This document shows, piece by piece, positions 23,800 to 31,682 of a DNA stretch of 46,711 bases. A program made the position numbers and the translations under genes. The first letter of the stretch is position 1. Each line of letters starts with the position of its first letter. The notes beneath the pieces are model-generated. The model did no database searches and was not told the DNA's origin. It worked only from the letters and a program-made list of their open reading frames with translations. The stretch is from a bacterium (GTDB lineage Bacteria > Patescibacteriota > Gracilibacteria > UM-FILTER-43-11), in assembly GCA_030427295.1 (NCBI GenBank), contig JAUHWS010000006.1, forward strand, positions 1 through 46,711, read 5' to 3'.

Positions 23800-24619
23800 A
23801 ACTAGGCAGTGGTTCATACTGGGGGGGTTCTTATACTTCATCTTGTCGATATTCATCTATTTTCTCTTCCCTAATTTTACTGATGGGTTTCAAGCTTCAG
23901 ATATCATATATGTAGTCAGCAGTGCCTTTCCTGTGTTAGCACTTGCCTACGCTCTAAGGTTTTTTGGCTTTAAAAAAGGCCATGGTCGGGCCTTATTTTA
24001 CATGTTTTTATCTTTTTTATGTCTCTTTATTGGCGAGGTGCTCTGGTCCGTCTTTGAATACATTGACGTTGATCCCTATCCTTCTGCCGCCGACTATTTC
24101 TATATTTTATCGTACCCTCTGCTATTTATTGGGCTTTACAAAGAAGTGAAGCTTTTAAGGGTTAATTGGTCCATTTCAAAAGACTTATCAAATTTAATCA
24201 TGGGCTTTATTGGCTTAGGTTTGTTAGTATTTGTAGGCTATTTTGGCGTTTACTATGCTTACGACCCCGTGGCAAGTCATCTTGAAAATACCGTTGCGAT
24301 TGCCTATGGGGTGGGTGATTTAGCTTTGATTATTTTAGCCCTCATGGTCCTTAAGATCACGGATGAGTTTAGGGGAGGGTCGATGTTTTTTATTTGGCTG
24401 ACTATTTTTACAGGTCTCATGTTCACGTTGATTGCTGACATCGGCTTTGCGATTTATTATGAGCCTTACGAAGAAGGAGTATTGAGTTATAATGTAGTGC
24501 TCGATTTGCTATGGATGGGGAGTTTCATTACTTATGCTTATGGCTTCTACGGGATGGGAAATATCATCCGCAATGTGCAAGAGAAAGTTAAAAAACAACT
24601 TCAAAGTGAAGCCGCTTAA
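23792..24619 (+). CDS. multi-pass membrane protein resembling a free-standing sensor domain
   Basis: The 275-residue protein has about eight hydrophobic segments. The stretch GEVLWSVFEYID followed by YPSAADYFYILSYPLLFIGL resembles the PSxADxFYLLxYPL motif of N-terminal membrane sensor domains attached to histidine kinases and GGDEF/EAL proteins in other prokaryotes (family knowledge, from memory). Here no output domain follows; the protein ends with a short basic helix (RNVQEKVKKQL). I start it at the ATG that overlaps the upstream gene. That partner may carry the output role, which is inference. Confidence 0.65.
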   Translation: MNKTRQWFILGGFLYFILSIFIYFLFPNFTDGFQASDIIYVVSSAFPVLALAYALRFFGFKKGHGRALFYMFLSFLCLFIGEVLWSVFEYIDVDPYPSAADYFYILSYPLLFIGLYKEVKLLRVNWSISKDLSNLIMGFIGLGLLVFVGYFGVYYAYDPVASHLENTVAIAYGVGDLALIILALMVLKITDEFRGGSMFFIWLTIFTGLMFTLIADIGFAIYYEPYEEGVLSYNVVLDLLWMGSFITYAYGFYGMGNIIRNVQEKVKKQLQSEAA

Positions 24620-24662
24620 AACCCACTTGCTCCCTCCTTTGTTCATGGCTTAAAATAGAGGT

Positions 24663-26738
24663 ATGAACCTCAATACACCCCTCGAGGCGGCACTCAGCAC
24701 CCGGTCGGAGTACATTTTAGCCCTCAAAGAGATGGGTTTATTCACCGTCCAGGACCTCCTGCTTCATTTTCCTCGTCACTACGAGGATCTTTCGGATGTG
24801 GATTCCATCGCTCAAGCCAAAGAAGGGGAGGCGATCACCACGCGAGGATTTTTGCACGGCATCAAGCAAATTCCCACTCGGAATAAGAAAGTCAAACTCA
24901 TCAAAGCCATGTTCTACGATCAAGCGGGTTTTGAATGCGAGGTGGTTTGGTTCAATCAGCCTCACCTGATCCGCACGTTGCCGATGGACACTGAAATCAT
25001 CCTTTCTGGAAAAGTAAAGTATTCCTATGGAAAATATCAAATTTCCAACCCTCAAATTGAGCAAGTTAAGGCAGCTCAGGTGCACAGCTCCACCATGGTC
25101 CCCGTTTATCCACAGCACGATAAAATAACCTCCAAATGGTTGCGCGAAAAAATTCATCCCCTCCTTTATCTCGCCAAAGAGTTTGATGAGGTGCTGCCTG
25201 AAGCCATTCTTGAGGAAGAAAGTCTCATAAAAAAGGCCGAGGCGATTCAAGAGATTCACTTTCCTTCCAATCCCAAAAAACTCGAGGCTGCCCAGGATCG
25301 ATTAGGGTATGAGGAGTTGTTTTTATTACAATTAAAAGCCGTCAAAAAGAAAAAAGAATGGCAATCCAGTCGTCCTGAAAATGCAGAGGGAGGAATGCCT
25401 CTTGATCCCGAATTCGTCAAACAGTTTTTCTCCACCTTGCCCTACACACCCACCAATGCCCAAAAAATTGCCATTTACGAGATCCTCAAAGACATGGAAA
25501 AACCCTACCCCATGATGCGTTTGCTGGAAGGTGACGTGGGATCCGGAAAAACCTTGGTCGCCATGACCGCTATGCTCCAAGCGGTCAAACATGGACATCA
25601 GGCAGCCATCATGGCCCCCACTGAAGTATTGGCGCGTCAACACCTCGTCTCGGTCACCAACTTCCTGGCCGCTTACGAAAAAAAGTTTTCCGATCAACCC
25701 GCCATCAACCCTCAGCTCCTCATCGGCGCCCTCAAGGCGGCTGAAAAAAGGCAAGTGACCGATGCTATTGCCAACGGCCAGGTTGATATTGCCATTGGCA
25801 CCCACGCCCTCATTCAAGACAACATTAAATTTTCCAAGCTTGGTTTGGTGGTCATTGATGAGCAGCATCGCTTTGGCGTCAAGCAGCGCGAAATGCTCGT
25901 CAAACAGGGTAGTCCTCACGTTCTGAACATGACAGCCACCCCCATTCCTCGTACCCTCGCCCTCGTAGCCTACGGCGATCAAGACCTCTCGGTTATCAAC
26001 GAAATGCCCCCCGGCCGCATGCCCATTGAAACCAAGGTTGTGCCGCCGGAGCATCGAAATGCCGTTTACAAATTTGTGGAGGGGAAACTCCAGCAAGGGC
26101 AACAAGTTTATGTGATTTGCCCCTTGATCGACGACTCAGACACGCTGGAAGTCAAATCGGTCACAGCTGAATTTGAGCACCTCACCTCTATCTTTCCCAA
26201 TCACAAAGTGGGATTGCTTCACGGCAAAATGAAATCGGAGGAAAAAGATGCCATCATGCAGGCTTTTAAAGGGAATGAAATTCAAATTCTTGTGTCCACC
26301 TCCGTGATCGAAGTGGGGGTGGATGTGCCCAATGCCACCATGATGTTGATTGAAGGAGCCGAGCGCTTTGGACTCTCTCAACTCCATCAATTCCGAGGAC
26401 GGGTGGGGCGTGGGCAGGTGCAGTCCTACTGTTTTTTGTACACCAACTCCAGCTCGGAACTCACTTACACGCGCCTCAAAGCCATGACCGACCACACCGA
26501 TGGCTTCATGCTGGCCGAAATCGACCTAAAGCTCCGTGGTCCCGGCGAAGTCTACGGCGTCCGTCAATCCGGCATCCCCGACCTCAAAGTGGCCAATTTG
26601 ATGAATGGAGTCCTCCTGGACCGGGTACGTAAAGCCGCTGAAACCCTCGTCAAAACCTCCACTGACCTCCTCAAGTTCCCTCAACTTAAAAAGGCCTATG
26701 AGGGGTGGGTGAAGAAACTTGACACACAAAAAAAGTAA
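24663..26738 (+). CDS. recG: ATP-dependent DNA helicase RecG
   Basis: RecG remodels stalled replication forks and Holliday junctions. The 691-residue length is normal. An N-terminal OB-fold wedge domain (about 50-150) precedes the helicase core: Walker A EGDVGSGKT near 290, DEQHRFGV near 397, TATPIPRT, VSTSVIEVGVDVPN and the QFRGRVGRG motif VI, followed by the RecG C-terminal LRGPGEVYGVRQSG signature. GAGGT lies directly before the ATG. It follows the membrane protein by 43 nt and may share its transcript. Confidence 0.96.
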   Translation: MNLNTPLEAALSTRSEYILALKEMGLFTVQDLLLHFPRHYEDLSDVDSIAQAKEGEAITTRGFLHGIKQIPTRNKKVKLIKAMFYDQAGFECEVVWFNQPHLIRTLPMDTEIILSGKVKYSYGKYQISNPQIEQVKAAQVHSSTMVPVYPQHDKITSKWLREKIHPLLYLAKEFDEVLPEAILEEESLIKKAEAIQEIHFPSNPKKLEAAQDRLGYEELFLLQLKAVKKKKEWQSSRPENAEGGMPLDPEFVKQFFSTLPYTPTNAQKIAIYEILKDMEKPYPMMRLLEGDVGSGKTLVAMTAMLQAVKHGHQAAIMAPTEVLARQHLVSVTNFLAAYEKKFSDQPAINPQLLIGALKAAEKRQVTDAIANGQVDIAIGTHALIQDNIKFSKLGLVVIDEQHRFGVKQREMLVKQGSPHVLNMTATPIPRTLALVAYGDQDLSVINEMPPGRMPIETKVVPPEHRNAVYKFVEGKLQQGQQVYVICPLIDDSDTLEVKSVTAEFEHLTSIFPNHKVGLLHGKMKSEEKDAIMQAFKGNEIQILVSTSVIEVGVDVPNATMMLIEGAERFGLSQLHQFRGRVGRGQVQSYCFLYTNSSSELTYTRLKAMTDHTDGFMLAEIDLKLRGPGEVYGVRQSGIPDLKVANLMNGVLLDRVRKAAETLVKTSTDLLKFPQLKKAYEGWVKKLDTQKK

Positions 26739-26846
26739 GAATTTACAACAGGAATAAATTTCATCTAAATACCTTAGTTTAAGCCAAATTAAGGAGTTAT
26801 TTTTTATATTTATAAAATAATATGGATTTTATGCAAGAATAAAAAC

Positions 26847-26874
26847 TTGCAAATATTTTAGGGATTGATATAAT
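26847..26874 (+). promoter_or_regulatory. promoter of the ~500-nt non-coding transcript
   Basis: TTGCAA and TATAAT are spaced by 16 bp, with TGA directly before the -10 (extended -10). No ORF begins downstream within the transcript. Confidence 0.75.
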
Positions 26875-27049
26875 AGCTAGATTTGTTCAGCGCGGCGCAC
26901 AAAAGTTTGCCCCGGACCGCTTCAAATCTCTCAGCTCCTTAAAATAAAAATCAAAAGACCTGGAATGACGGCACCCCAGCATCTCTGATACATCTGCCCC
27001 GCGCAAATGATCAGCGCTAGGGATTGACCCCACTCTGGATCACCTGATT

Positions 27050-27130
27050 CATAAAGCCCTGAGAAGAATGGGTGTAGAGACACAAAATCTTGTACCTCTA
27101 CAAAACACACATTCTTCCCTAGGCTTTATG
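27050..27130. repeat. compound palindrome inside the non-coding RNA
   Basis: CATAAAGCC/GGCTTTATG forms the base, AGAAGAATG/CATTCTTC the middle and TGTAGAG/CTCTACA the tip. The tip resembles the GTAGAGACGCAA palindrome at the end of gatC. It may be a mobile palindrome that inserted into a peripheral arm of the RNA. Confidence 0.65.
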
Positions 27131-27366
27131 ATGCGGCTCAGCCCGACTAGCATGAGTCCAACCTCATATATTCTGCCGACTATTTAATACAAAAATTAAA
27201 AACAAAAGGAGGCACCCAAGGATACGTCTTGGAAGGACGAAAACAACAACCAAAATACAGCTTAGATTTTATTTCCGATTAGTCCCGGAAAAAGTTTGGC
27301 CCTAGGTCTTACCCGACACGCTTTAAAATGTGTTCGACGTTCGACTATAAGGGGCCGGACAAAAGA

Positions 27367-27390
27367 CTCTCTTCTAGAAGGGGGTTTTTT
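27367..27390 (+). terminator. intrinsic terminator of the ~500-nt RNA
   Basis: CTCTCTTC pairs with GAAGGGGG around a two-base turn, with three G-T pairs, followed by six T. It abuts the convergent DUF2156-like gene. Confidence 0.7.
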
Positions 27391-27392
27391 GT

Positions 27393-28208
27393 TTAAGTGA
27401 CCTTTAAAATGAAGGTATCAATTTTCTTTGCTGGGCGAAGTGAATCCTTGTAACGTTCCAAACCAGGTGCCGCTTCTGCCGTGCCAATAGTGAAGCAGGG
27501 GATCTCAGGATAGAGTTTTGATTTTTCCTGATACAAAAAATTGGCCAGTCCACGATATTGAATGTCCACCTTTTGCATCACTCCGGCAAACATGTTTTTA
27601 GTCAATGGGCAGGTGAAGGCAAAGCCAGCCAGCTTACCGTCAATCTCGACATAAATATTCCTTTGAGGAAGGTTTGTGTGGTTTGGGTAATTGAGGCAGG
27701 CTTCAACATCCCACCAAAATGTCTTCTTGCCAATCTCTGAATAGCCAGAGAGATCTTTTCTATTCGCCCAATTTTTTATAAAAATCTTCACTTTTTCCGG
27801 ATCATATTCATTTAAAATTGAATAGGAATAATGATTCTTAAAATAATTCAAATTTTGACGAAATTTTTTAAATTCACCTCCCTCTGCAGTAATAAGACGT
27901 TCGCACTCATAAACATATTCAGGACCCAAAAAAATTTTTTCCTTAATCGAAACACCATTTTTTCTGAGTGTTTCGACGTCTTCATGCCACCCAAATAATA
28001 TGTCATGCGTTGGCTTAAAATTGCTGTTAGGAGGCATGAACTCTAAATAAATCTGTTCCTCTACGGAATAATCGATATAAATTAAATATTCGTCACCCTG
28101 TTTTTCATATAAACAGTTTTCGATCAGCCAAAAAGGGTTAGAAAAATAACTTTCTCTTCCACTTTTCCGAGAAATTTCAACAGCGATGTCAGGGGTGATT
28201 TTTTCCAT
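27393..28208 (-). CDS. DUF2156-like (phosphatidylglycerol lysyltransferase C-terminal-like) protein
   Basis: The 271-residue soluble protein resembles the double-GNAT fold of DUF2156. The FKKFRQNLNYFKNHYSYSIL segment and the later DGKLAGFAFTCPL strand and QYRGLANFLYQE helix fit that family. Members transfer aminoacyl groups to lipids or other acceptors, but this one lacks the membrane part of MprF, so the acceptor is unknown. I start at MEKITPD (AGG lies just upstream); an in-frame TTG two codons earlier is unlikely. It follows the LOG gene on the same strand by about 30 nt. Confidence 0.7.
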   Translation of the reverse strand: MEKITPDIAVEISRKSGRESYFSNPFWLIENCLYEKQGDEYLIYIDYSVEEQIYLEFMPPNSNFKPTHDILFGWHEDVETLRKNGVSIKEKIFLGPEYVYECERLITAEGGEFKKFRQNLNYFKNHYSYSILNEYDPEKVKIFIKNWANRKDLSGYSEIGKKTFWWDVEACLNYPNHTNLPQRNIYVEIDGKLAGFAFTCPLTKNMFAGVMQKVDIQYRGLANFLYQEKSKLYPEIPCFTIGTAEAAPGLERYKDSLRPAKKIDTFILKVT

Positions 28209-28239
28209 CCTCAATAGAATGTGGCAATATAATTACGAC

Positions 28240-28884
28240 TTATTCCTCCAACTTATACTTATAAAAATTCCAGCAAAAATCAGGCCCTTTTTCTTTAAAA
28301 TCATGGTGGGCTTTTTTGATGATTTTCATGGCCTCCGTACAATTCTTCGCCAAAAAAATCGGTAGCATGTCTTCTGGACTCATCAATTTATGCTTCAAGG
28401 GCCACTCTTGAATCCATTCAATAAATGGCTCCCACATCTTCCCCAACAAAATAATCGGGGAATTACAAGTGTGTTGTACTTGTTCCAATTGCCAAGTGTA
28501 CATCAATTCCAAAATGGTTCCAATGCCACCCGGAGCGACCACCACAAGGTTCGAAAGGGCCATAAAGTGGTCTAAGCGACCCGAAAAGCGGTCAAAATCT
28601 TTTTTGATGTCCAGATGTCCCGCACCCCCTTGCTCCATGGCTAAATTAATTTGAAGCCCTACCGAATGAACGTCATTATTTTTTCGCCCCTCCTTATGCC
28701 CATTATTGGCCGCCGCCATGAGTCCTGGACCCCCTCCTGTCACCACATCCATCCCTTCCTGAGCAATCATGCGCGCCAGGCGATAGATTTGATTATAGCG
28801 GGGATCACCCTTTTCAATCCGCGCCGACCCAAAAATCGCCACCCGAAAGTGATCTTCATCGACATGGAATTCTGTGCTATTCAT
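28240..28884 (-). CDS. LOG family protein (Rossmann, lysine decarboxylase-like)
   Basis: The 214-residue protein has the LOG signatures GGGPGLMAAANNGHKEG (about 56-72) and PGGIGTILE (about 119-127). Characterised LOG enzymes release cytokinin bases or cleave nucleoside 5'-monophosphates at the N-glycosidic bond. Many bacterial members are labelled lysine decarboxylase without evidence. The extended WQLEQVQHTCNSPIILLGKM segment is typical. It is likely first in a two-gene unit with the DUF2156-like gene. Its specific substrate is unknown. Confidence 0.88.
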   Translation of the reverse strand: MNSTEFHVDEDHFRVAIFGSARIEKGDPRYNQIYRLARMIAQEGMDVVTGGGPGLMAAANNGHKEGRKNNDVHSVGLQINLAMEQGGAGHLDIKKDFDRFSGRLDHFMALSNLVVVAPGGIGTILELMYTWQLEQVQHTCNSPIILLGKMWEPFIEWIQEWPLKHKLMSPEDMLPIFLAKNCTEAMKIIKKAHHDFKEKGPDFCWNFYKYKLEE

Positions 28885-29043
28885 GTTTATTTTTTAGGTT
28901 TCGTCCCCCAGAATAACATTTTTTTGGATGGCTTTCCATTGGCTTTTTTTACGCATTACGTAGTACGCATTACGCATCGGCCATCTGTCTCTTTTTTTAC
29001 TTCGCACCTTGCACTTCGAACGTCGCACGTCGCACGTGAGATG

Positions 29044-29289
29044 AAGTATATACTCACCCTCTCCCCCAACTATATACCTATCCTCTGCAGAATGCTGGGG
29101 GTCATCTCAGTACCTTTTTTCTGCAAGCGACTAGCGAATAGCGAGTAGCGATTAGCTAAAATAGATCTTAGAACAGAGCTAAACGCTATACGCTAATCGC
29201 TACACACTCAAAAAATAAACTCGTAACTCGTAATTAGTCATTCGTAACTGAGACAAAAGTATATACTCACCTCAATCAAAAGTATATAC
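29044..29289 (+). repeat. iteron-flanked intergenic element, copy B
   Basis: Sites at 29044 and 29068 (24 bp apart, the only deviation) and at 29257 and 29280 (23 bp apart) bracket the standard interior (AATGCTGGGGGTCATCTCAG, TAGCGATTAGCT, AGATCTTAGAACAGAGC, ACGCTAATCGCTACAC and CTCGTAATTAGTC words). Upstream are ACGTAGTACGCATTACGCAT and CGCACCTTGCACTTCG modules. The last site ends 18 bp from the transketolase stop codon. The rest of the 420-bp gap holds no gene. Confidence 0.85.
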
Positions 29290-29307
29290 CCGTCCTACCA
29301 GAGGAGA

Positions 29308-31215
29308 CTAAATATTCCGACACGCAGCCTCTAAGTCGCTCGGTCCAATCCCGGCCTCATCATATAATTGATCGGCCGTGCCCGAGAGTTGATATTCCCG
29401 CACGCCCATATTGTTGATGACCACCGACAACCCCTCTTGCGCAATCACTGCATTCACTTGAGAAGCCAGCCCATTGTAGGGGTTATGATCTTCAATCGTG
29501 ATCAGCTTACCGGTTTTTTCCAGGGAGGGAAGGAGAACATCCAAATCAATCGACTTGAGCGAGCTGATGGCAATCACCTCTACCGATACTTCTCCCTTCA
29601 ATTGATCCGCTACGTGAACCGCCTGGCTCACCATGCTTCCGCCAGCCACCACGGTCACGGCTTCGCCAGTTCGAAGCAGATCTGCTTTACTATACTCAAA
29701 CTGGTAGTGTTCATCGTAAAAGGGCGTTCCATCCTCTTTTAAAATCACTTCAAATTTGTGACGCCCCATCCGTACATAAAAATTTCCATAATGCGAGGCG
29801 ATATAGCGAATAATATGATCCGTCTGATTGGCATCTGCCGGCTCGATCACATGCGTGTTAAAGAAGCCAACAAAAGACCCCATGTCATCAATCGCCTGAT
29901 GCGTCGGCCCATCCTCACCCACGGACAAGCCGCAGTGCGTGGCGACCATCTTCACATTGGTCTGATTGATGTCATTGACCCGAGCTTGGTCTTTCGCTCG
30001 ACTGCTCATGAAGGCGCCAAACGTCGACGTAAAAGGGATGTAACCGTGCAAGCTCATTCCCCCTGCCAGACTTACCATGTGTTGCTCGGCAATGCCCACC
30101 TCCAAATGTCGCTCAGGGAAGGCTTTGCCCATGACGGCCGTTTTCACGGAGCCTCCCAAATCTGCCGTGCTGGCCAAGATATTGTCATTCAGTTCTGCCA
30201 AATTGAGCAGGGCTTTACCATACGCCGAACGGCAATCCGACTTGGTGCCCGCTTCCAAAATCATCGGTTTCCCGGTTTTTACTTCTGGCATTTCACTCAA
30301 GCTCTCCACATGAGCCGGTTCAGGCGGTTGCCATTGGATACGGGCTCTAAAATCATTAATCCGCTGTCTCTCTTCATCCAATAATGCGAGCGGCCCGGAC
30401 AATTCCTTCTCAGTATTCTCCTTGCTCGGAGCAATTCCATGCCAGGTCGCTTTGTCCGCCACGCCTTCGGCTTCCATAAAACTCACCCCTTTCCCCATCA
30501 CGGTTTCTCCAATCAAAATCACAGGCTTATCGGACGCATAAGCCTCTCCCAAAGCCTTCCACATGGCCCCAAAATCATGGCCGTCCACTTCAATGGCCTT
30601 CCACCCTGCCGATTCCCAAGTCGCTTTCGGATTGATCGGCATGATAGATTTTGTACTATCAGTCAACTGCACCCGATTGTGATCCATGAACAAGATGTAG
30701 TTGTTCAATTTGTATTTATTGGCAAAATGCATCATTTCGTACACTTGCCCCTCATCTGACTCCCCATCACCCACCAAACCAAAGACTTTTCGATCTGTTT
30801 GCTTCATTTTTTCCGCCATGGCAAACCCACTCGCCACGGATACTCCAATTCCCAATGGCCCCGTGCCATAAGTCACCCCACGAACATGCCGGGTGATGTG
30901 TCCTTCATAAATTTCTCCTACTTTACGAAACCCTTTCACCGCTTCCTCCAGAGGGATGTAGCCCATGTGGCCTAAAATGGAATACACCGCCGGGGAGACA
31001 TGTCCATTGGACACCACCACATCCTCGCCAGTTTGGCTAACAATAAACCCATAAATCAAAGCCAAATAATCGATCACACTACAGGACCCTCCCGGATGCC
31101 CTGATTGAGCATTGGTCGTCATTTCAACAATCGAACGGCGACAACTTTTGCTGAGGGCATTTAAAAAATCAAGATGGTCTTGAGTGAGCGGCTCTCCAAT
31201 TTTAGGTAAATTCAT
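29308..31215 (-). CDS. tkt: transketolase
   Basis: This thiamine-diphosphate enzyme moves two-carbon units between sugar phosphates in the non-oxidative pentose phosphate pathway. The 635-residue single chain contains all three parts. The N-terminal ThDP domain has SGHPGGSCS (about 38-46), GTGPLG near 117 and the GDGESDEGQ...N cofactor motif at 149-157. The pyrimidine-binding domain has EVGIAEQHMVSLAGGM with the catalytic Glu, followed by GPTHQAIDD. The C-terminal domain starts near 500. In some reduced genomes the enzyme is split in two; here it is intact. It has its own promoter. Confidence 0.94.
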   Translation of the reverse strand: MNLPKIGEPLTQDHLDFLNALSKSCRRSIVEMTTNAQSGHPGGSCSVIDYLALIYGFIVSQTGEDVVVSNGHVSPAVYSILGHMGYIPLEEAVKGFRKVGEIYEGHITRHVRGVTYGTGPLGIGVSVASGFAMAEKMKQTDRKVFGLVGDGESDEGQVYEMMHFANKYKLNNYILFMDHNRVQLTDSTKSIMPINPKATWESAGWKAIEVDGHDFGAMWKALGEAYASDKPVILIGETVMGKGVSFMEAEGVADKATWHGIAPSKENTEKELSGPLALLDEERQRINDFRARIQWQPPEPAHVESLSEMPEVKTGKPMILEAGTKSDCRSAYGKALLNLAELNDNILASTADLGGSVKTAVMGKAFPERHLEVGIAEQHMVSLAGGMSLHGYIPFTSTFGAFMSSRAKDQARVNDINQTNVKMVATHCGLSVGEDGPTHQAIDDMGSFVGFFNTHVIEPADANQTDHIIRYIASHYGNFYVRMGRHKFEVILKEDGTPFYDEHYQFEYSKADLLRTGEAVTVVAGGSMVSQAVHVADQLKGEVSVEVIAISSLKSIDLDVLLPSLEKTGKLITIEDHNPYNGLASQVNAVIAQEGLSVVINNMGVREYQLSGTADQLYDEAGIGPSDLEAACRNI

Positions 31216-31241
31216 GCGTTTAAATTATGATTTTCACCTCT

Positions 31242-31270
31242 ATTTTAGCGGTTATTGGAAGGGATGACAA
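31242..31270 (-). promoter_or_regulatory. promoter of tkt
   Basis: On the minus strand TTGTCA and TAAAAT are separated by 17 bp, about 27 nt before the start codon. Confidence 0.7.
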
Positions 31271-31286
31271 TTCATGTTTGGTGAAT

Positions 31287-31358
31287 TTAAATTCCCAGCC
31301 ACCTCCATCCCTCCGGCATCTCATGTTTGATGGGGTTGGCTTCTATGTACACCCGCTT
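31287..31358 (-). pseudogene. possible 3' remnant of a REP-associated (Y1) transposase
   Basis: The minus strand encodes KRVYIEANPIKHEMPEGW and RWLGI before a stop. YIEANPI..M..PEGWRW resembles the conserved C-terminal YIxxNPVRAGMV...PExYxWSS end of Y1 (RAYT) transposases. No other part of a transposase is present, and upstream the frame runs into a palindrome. It is short, so chance resemblance is possible. Confidence 0.4.
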
Positions 31359-31452
31359 TTCATTTCGACTGGAATGGAGAAATCTCTCTAAATTCCAATA
31401 ATTATTTTAAGTTATTAGGCAGATTTCTCGGCTCTTGCTCGAAATGAAAAGA
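31351..31452. repeat. REP-type inverted repeat CTTTTCATTTCGA...TCGAAATGAAAAG
   Basis: Outer arms CTTTTCATTTCGA/TCGAAATGAAAAG and inner arms GAGAAATCT/AGATTTCT surround an A/T-rich loop. It adjoins the possible transposase remnant. The gap further left holds GAAAGCGA/TCGCTTTC and ATTACGTAATTAATTACGTAAT repeats and no other gene. Confidence 0.7.
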
Positions 31453-31575
31453 AAGTCATGACACGACCATGAAAAAACCCCTACCTTATGAATCACTGAA
31501 AGCGAAGTAAGACACCTCGCTTTCATCCATCATCCCGCAAAAATTACGTAATTAATTACGTAATTAATTGAAAGT

Positions 31576-31668
31576 CTACATCAACAAGAACGGCGCGATG
31601 GCGGTAAAAATCAAGGCAGCGGCTGAAATATAAACAACAGCGGTGATTACTTTTTTTCGATGACGCAT
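31576..31668 (-). CDS. 30-residue single-pass membrane peptide
   Basis: The ORF encodes MRHRKKVITAVVYISAAALI followed by FTAIAPFLLM. It is a basic N terminus and one membrane helix, the usual layout of a membrane micropeptide. It starts 14 nt after the stop of the 827-residue PKD protein, so it is likely co-transcribed. A T-run follows its start region and no Shine-Dalgarno is present. It could be a small accessory subunit of the PKD protein (inference). The ORF is short enough that chance cannot be excluded. Confidence 0.5.
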   Translation of the reverse strand: MRHRKKVITAVVYISAAALIFTAIAPFLLM

Positions 31669-31682
31669 GAGGGAAAGTTAAG

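Larger units (their letters stand above)
26881..27392 (+). ncRNA. long structured non-coding RNA, family not recognised
   Basis: A strong promoter and an intrinsic terminator bracket about 510 nt with no plausible protein. Helices include GCGG/CCGC near the start, the 80-nt compound hairpin CATAAAGCC/GGCTTTATG, CCAAG/CTTGG at about 27215-27235 and CGA-CAC/GTGTTCG near the 3' end. The motif AAAAGTTTGCCCCGGACCGC near the 5' end is echoed by AAAAGTTTGGCCCTAGG near the 3' end. An AAAGGAGG stretch and a short open frame (APKDTSWKDENNNQNTA) recall a tmRNA tag, but no T-arm or acceptor end is found. Similarity to other structured RNAs could not be tested here. Confidence 0.6.

Noticed and set aside
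26881-27392. tmRNA (standard or permuted) for the 500-nt transcript
   Set aside because: A short Lys/Asn-rich open frame ending in Ala-stop looked tag-like, but I found no T-arm (five-base stem with a TTCRANY loop), no acceptor stem and no CCA on either strand. The tag also does not end in the usual Ala-Ala.
19464-27392. RNase P RNA in either structured RNA region
   Set aside because: The near-universal GAGGAAAGUCC and ACAGAAA-type core segments are missing on both strands in both regions.
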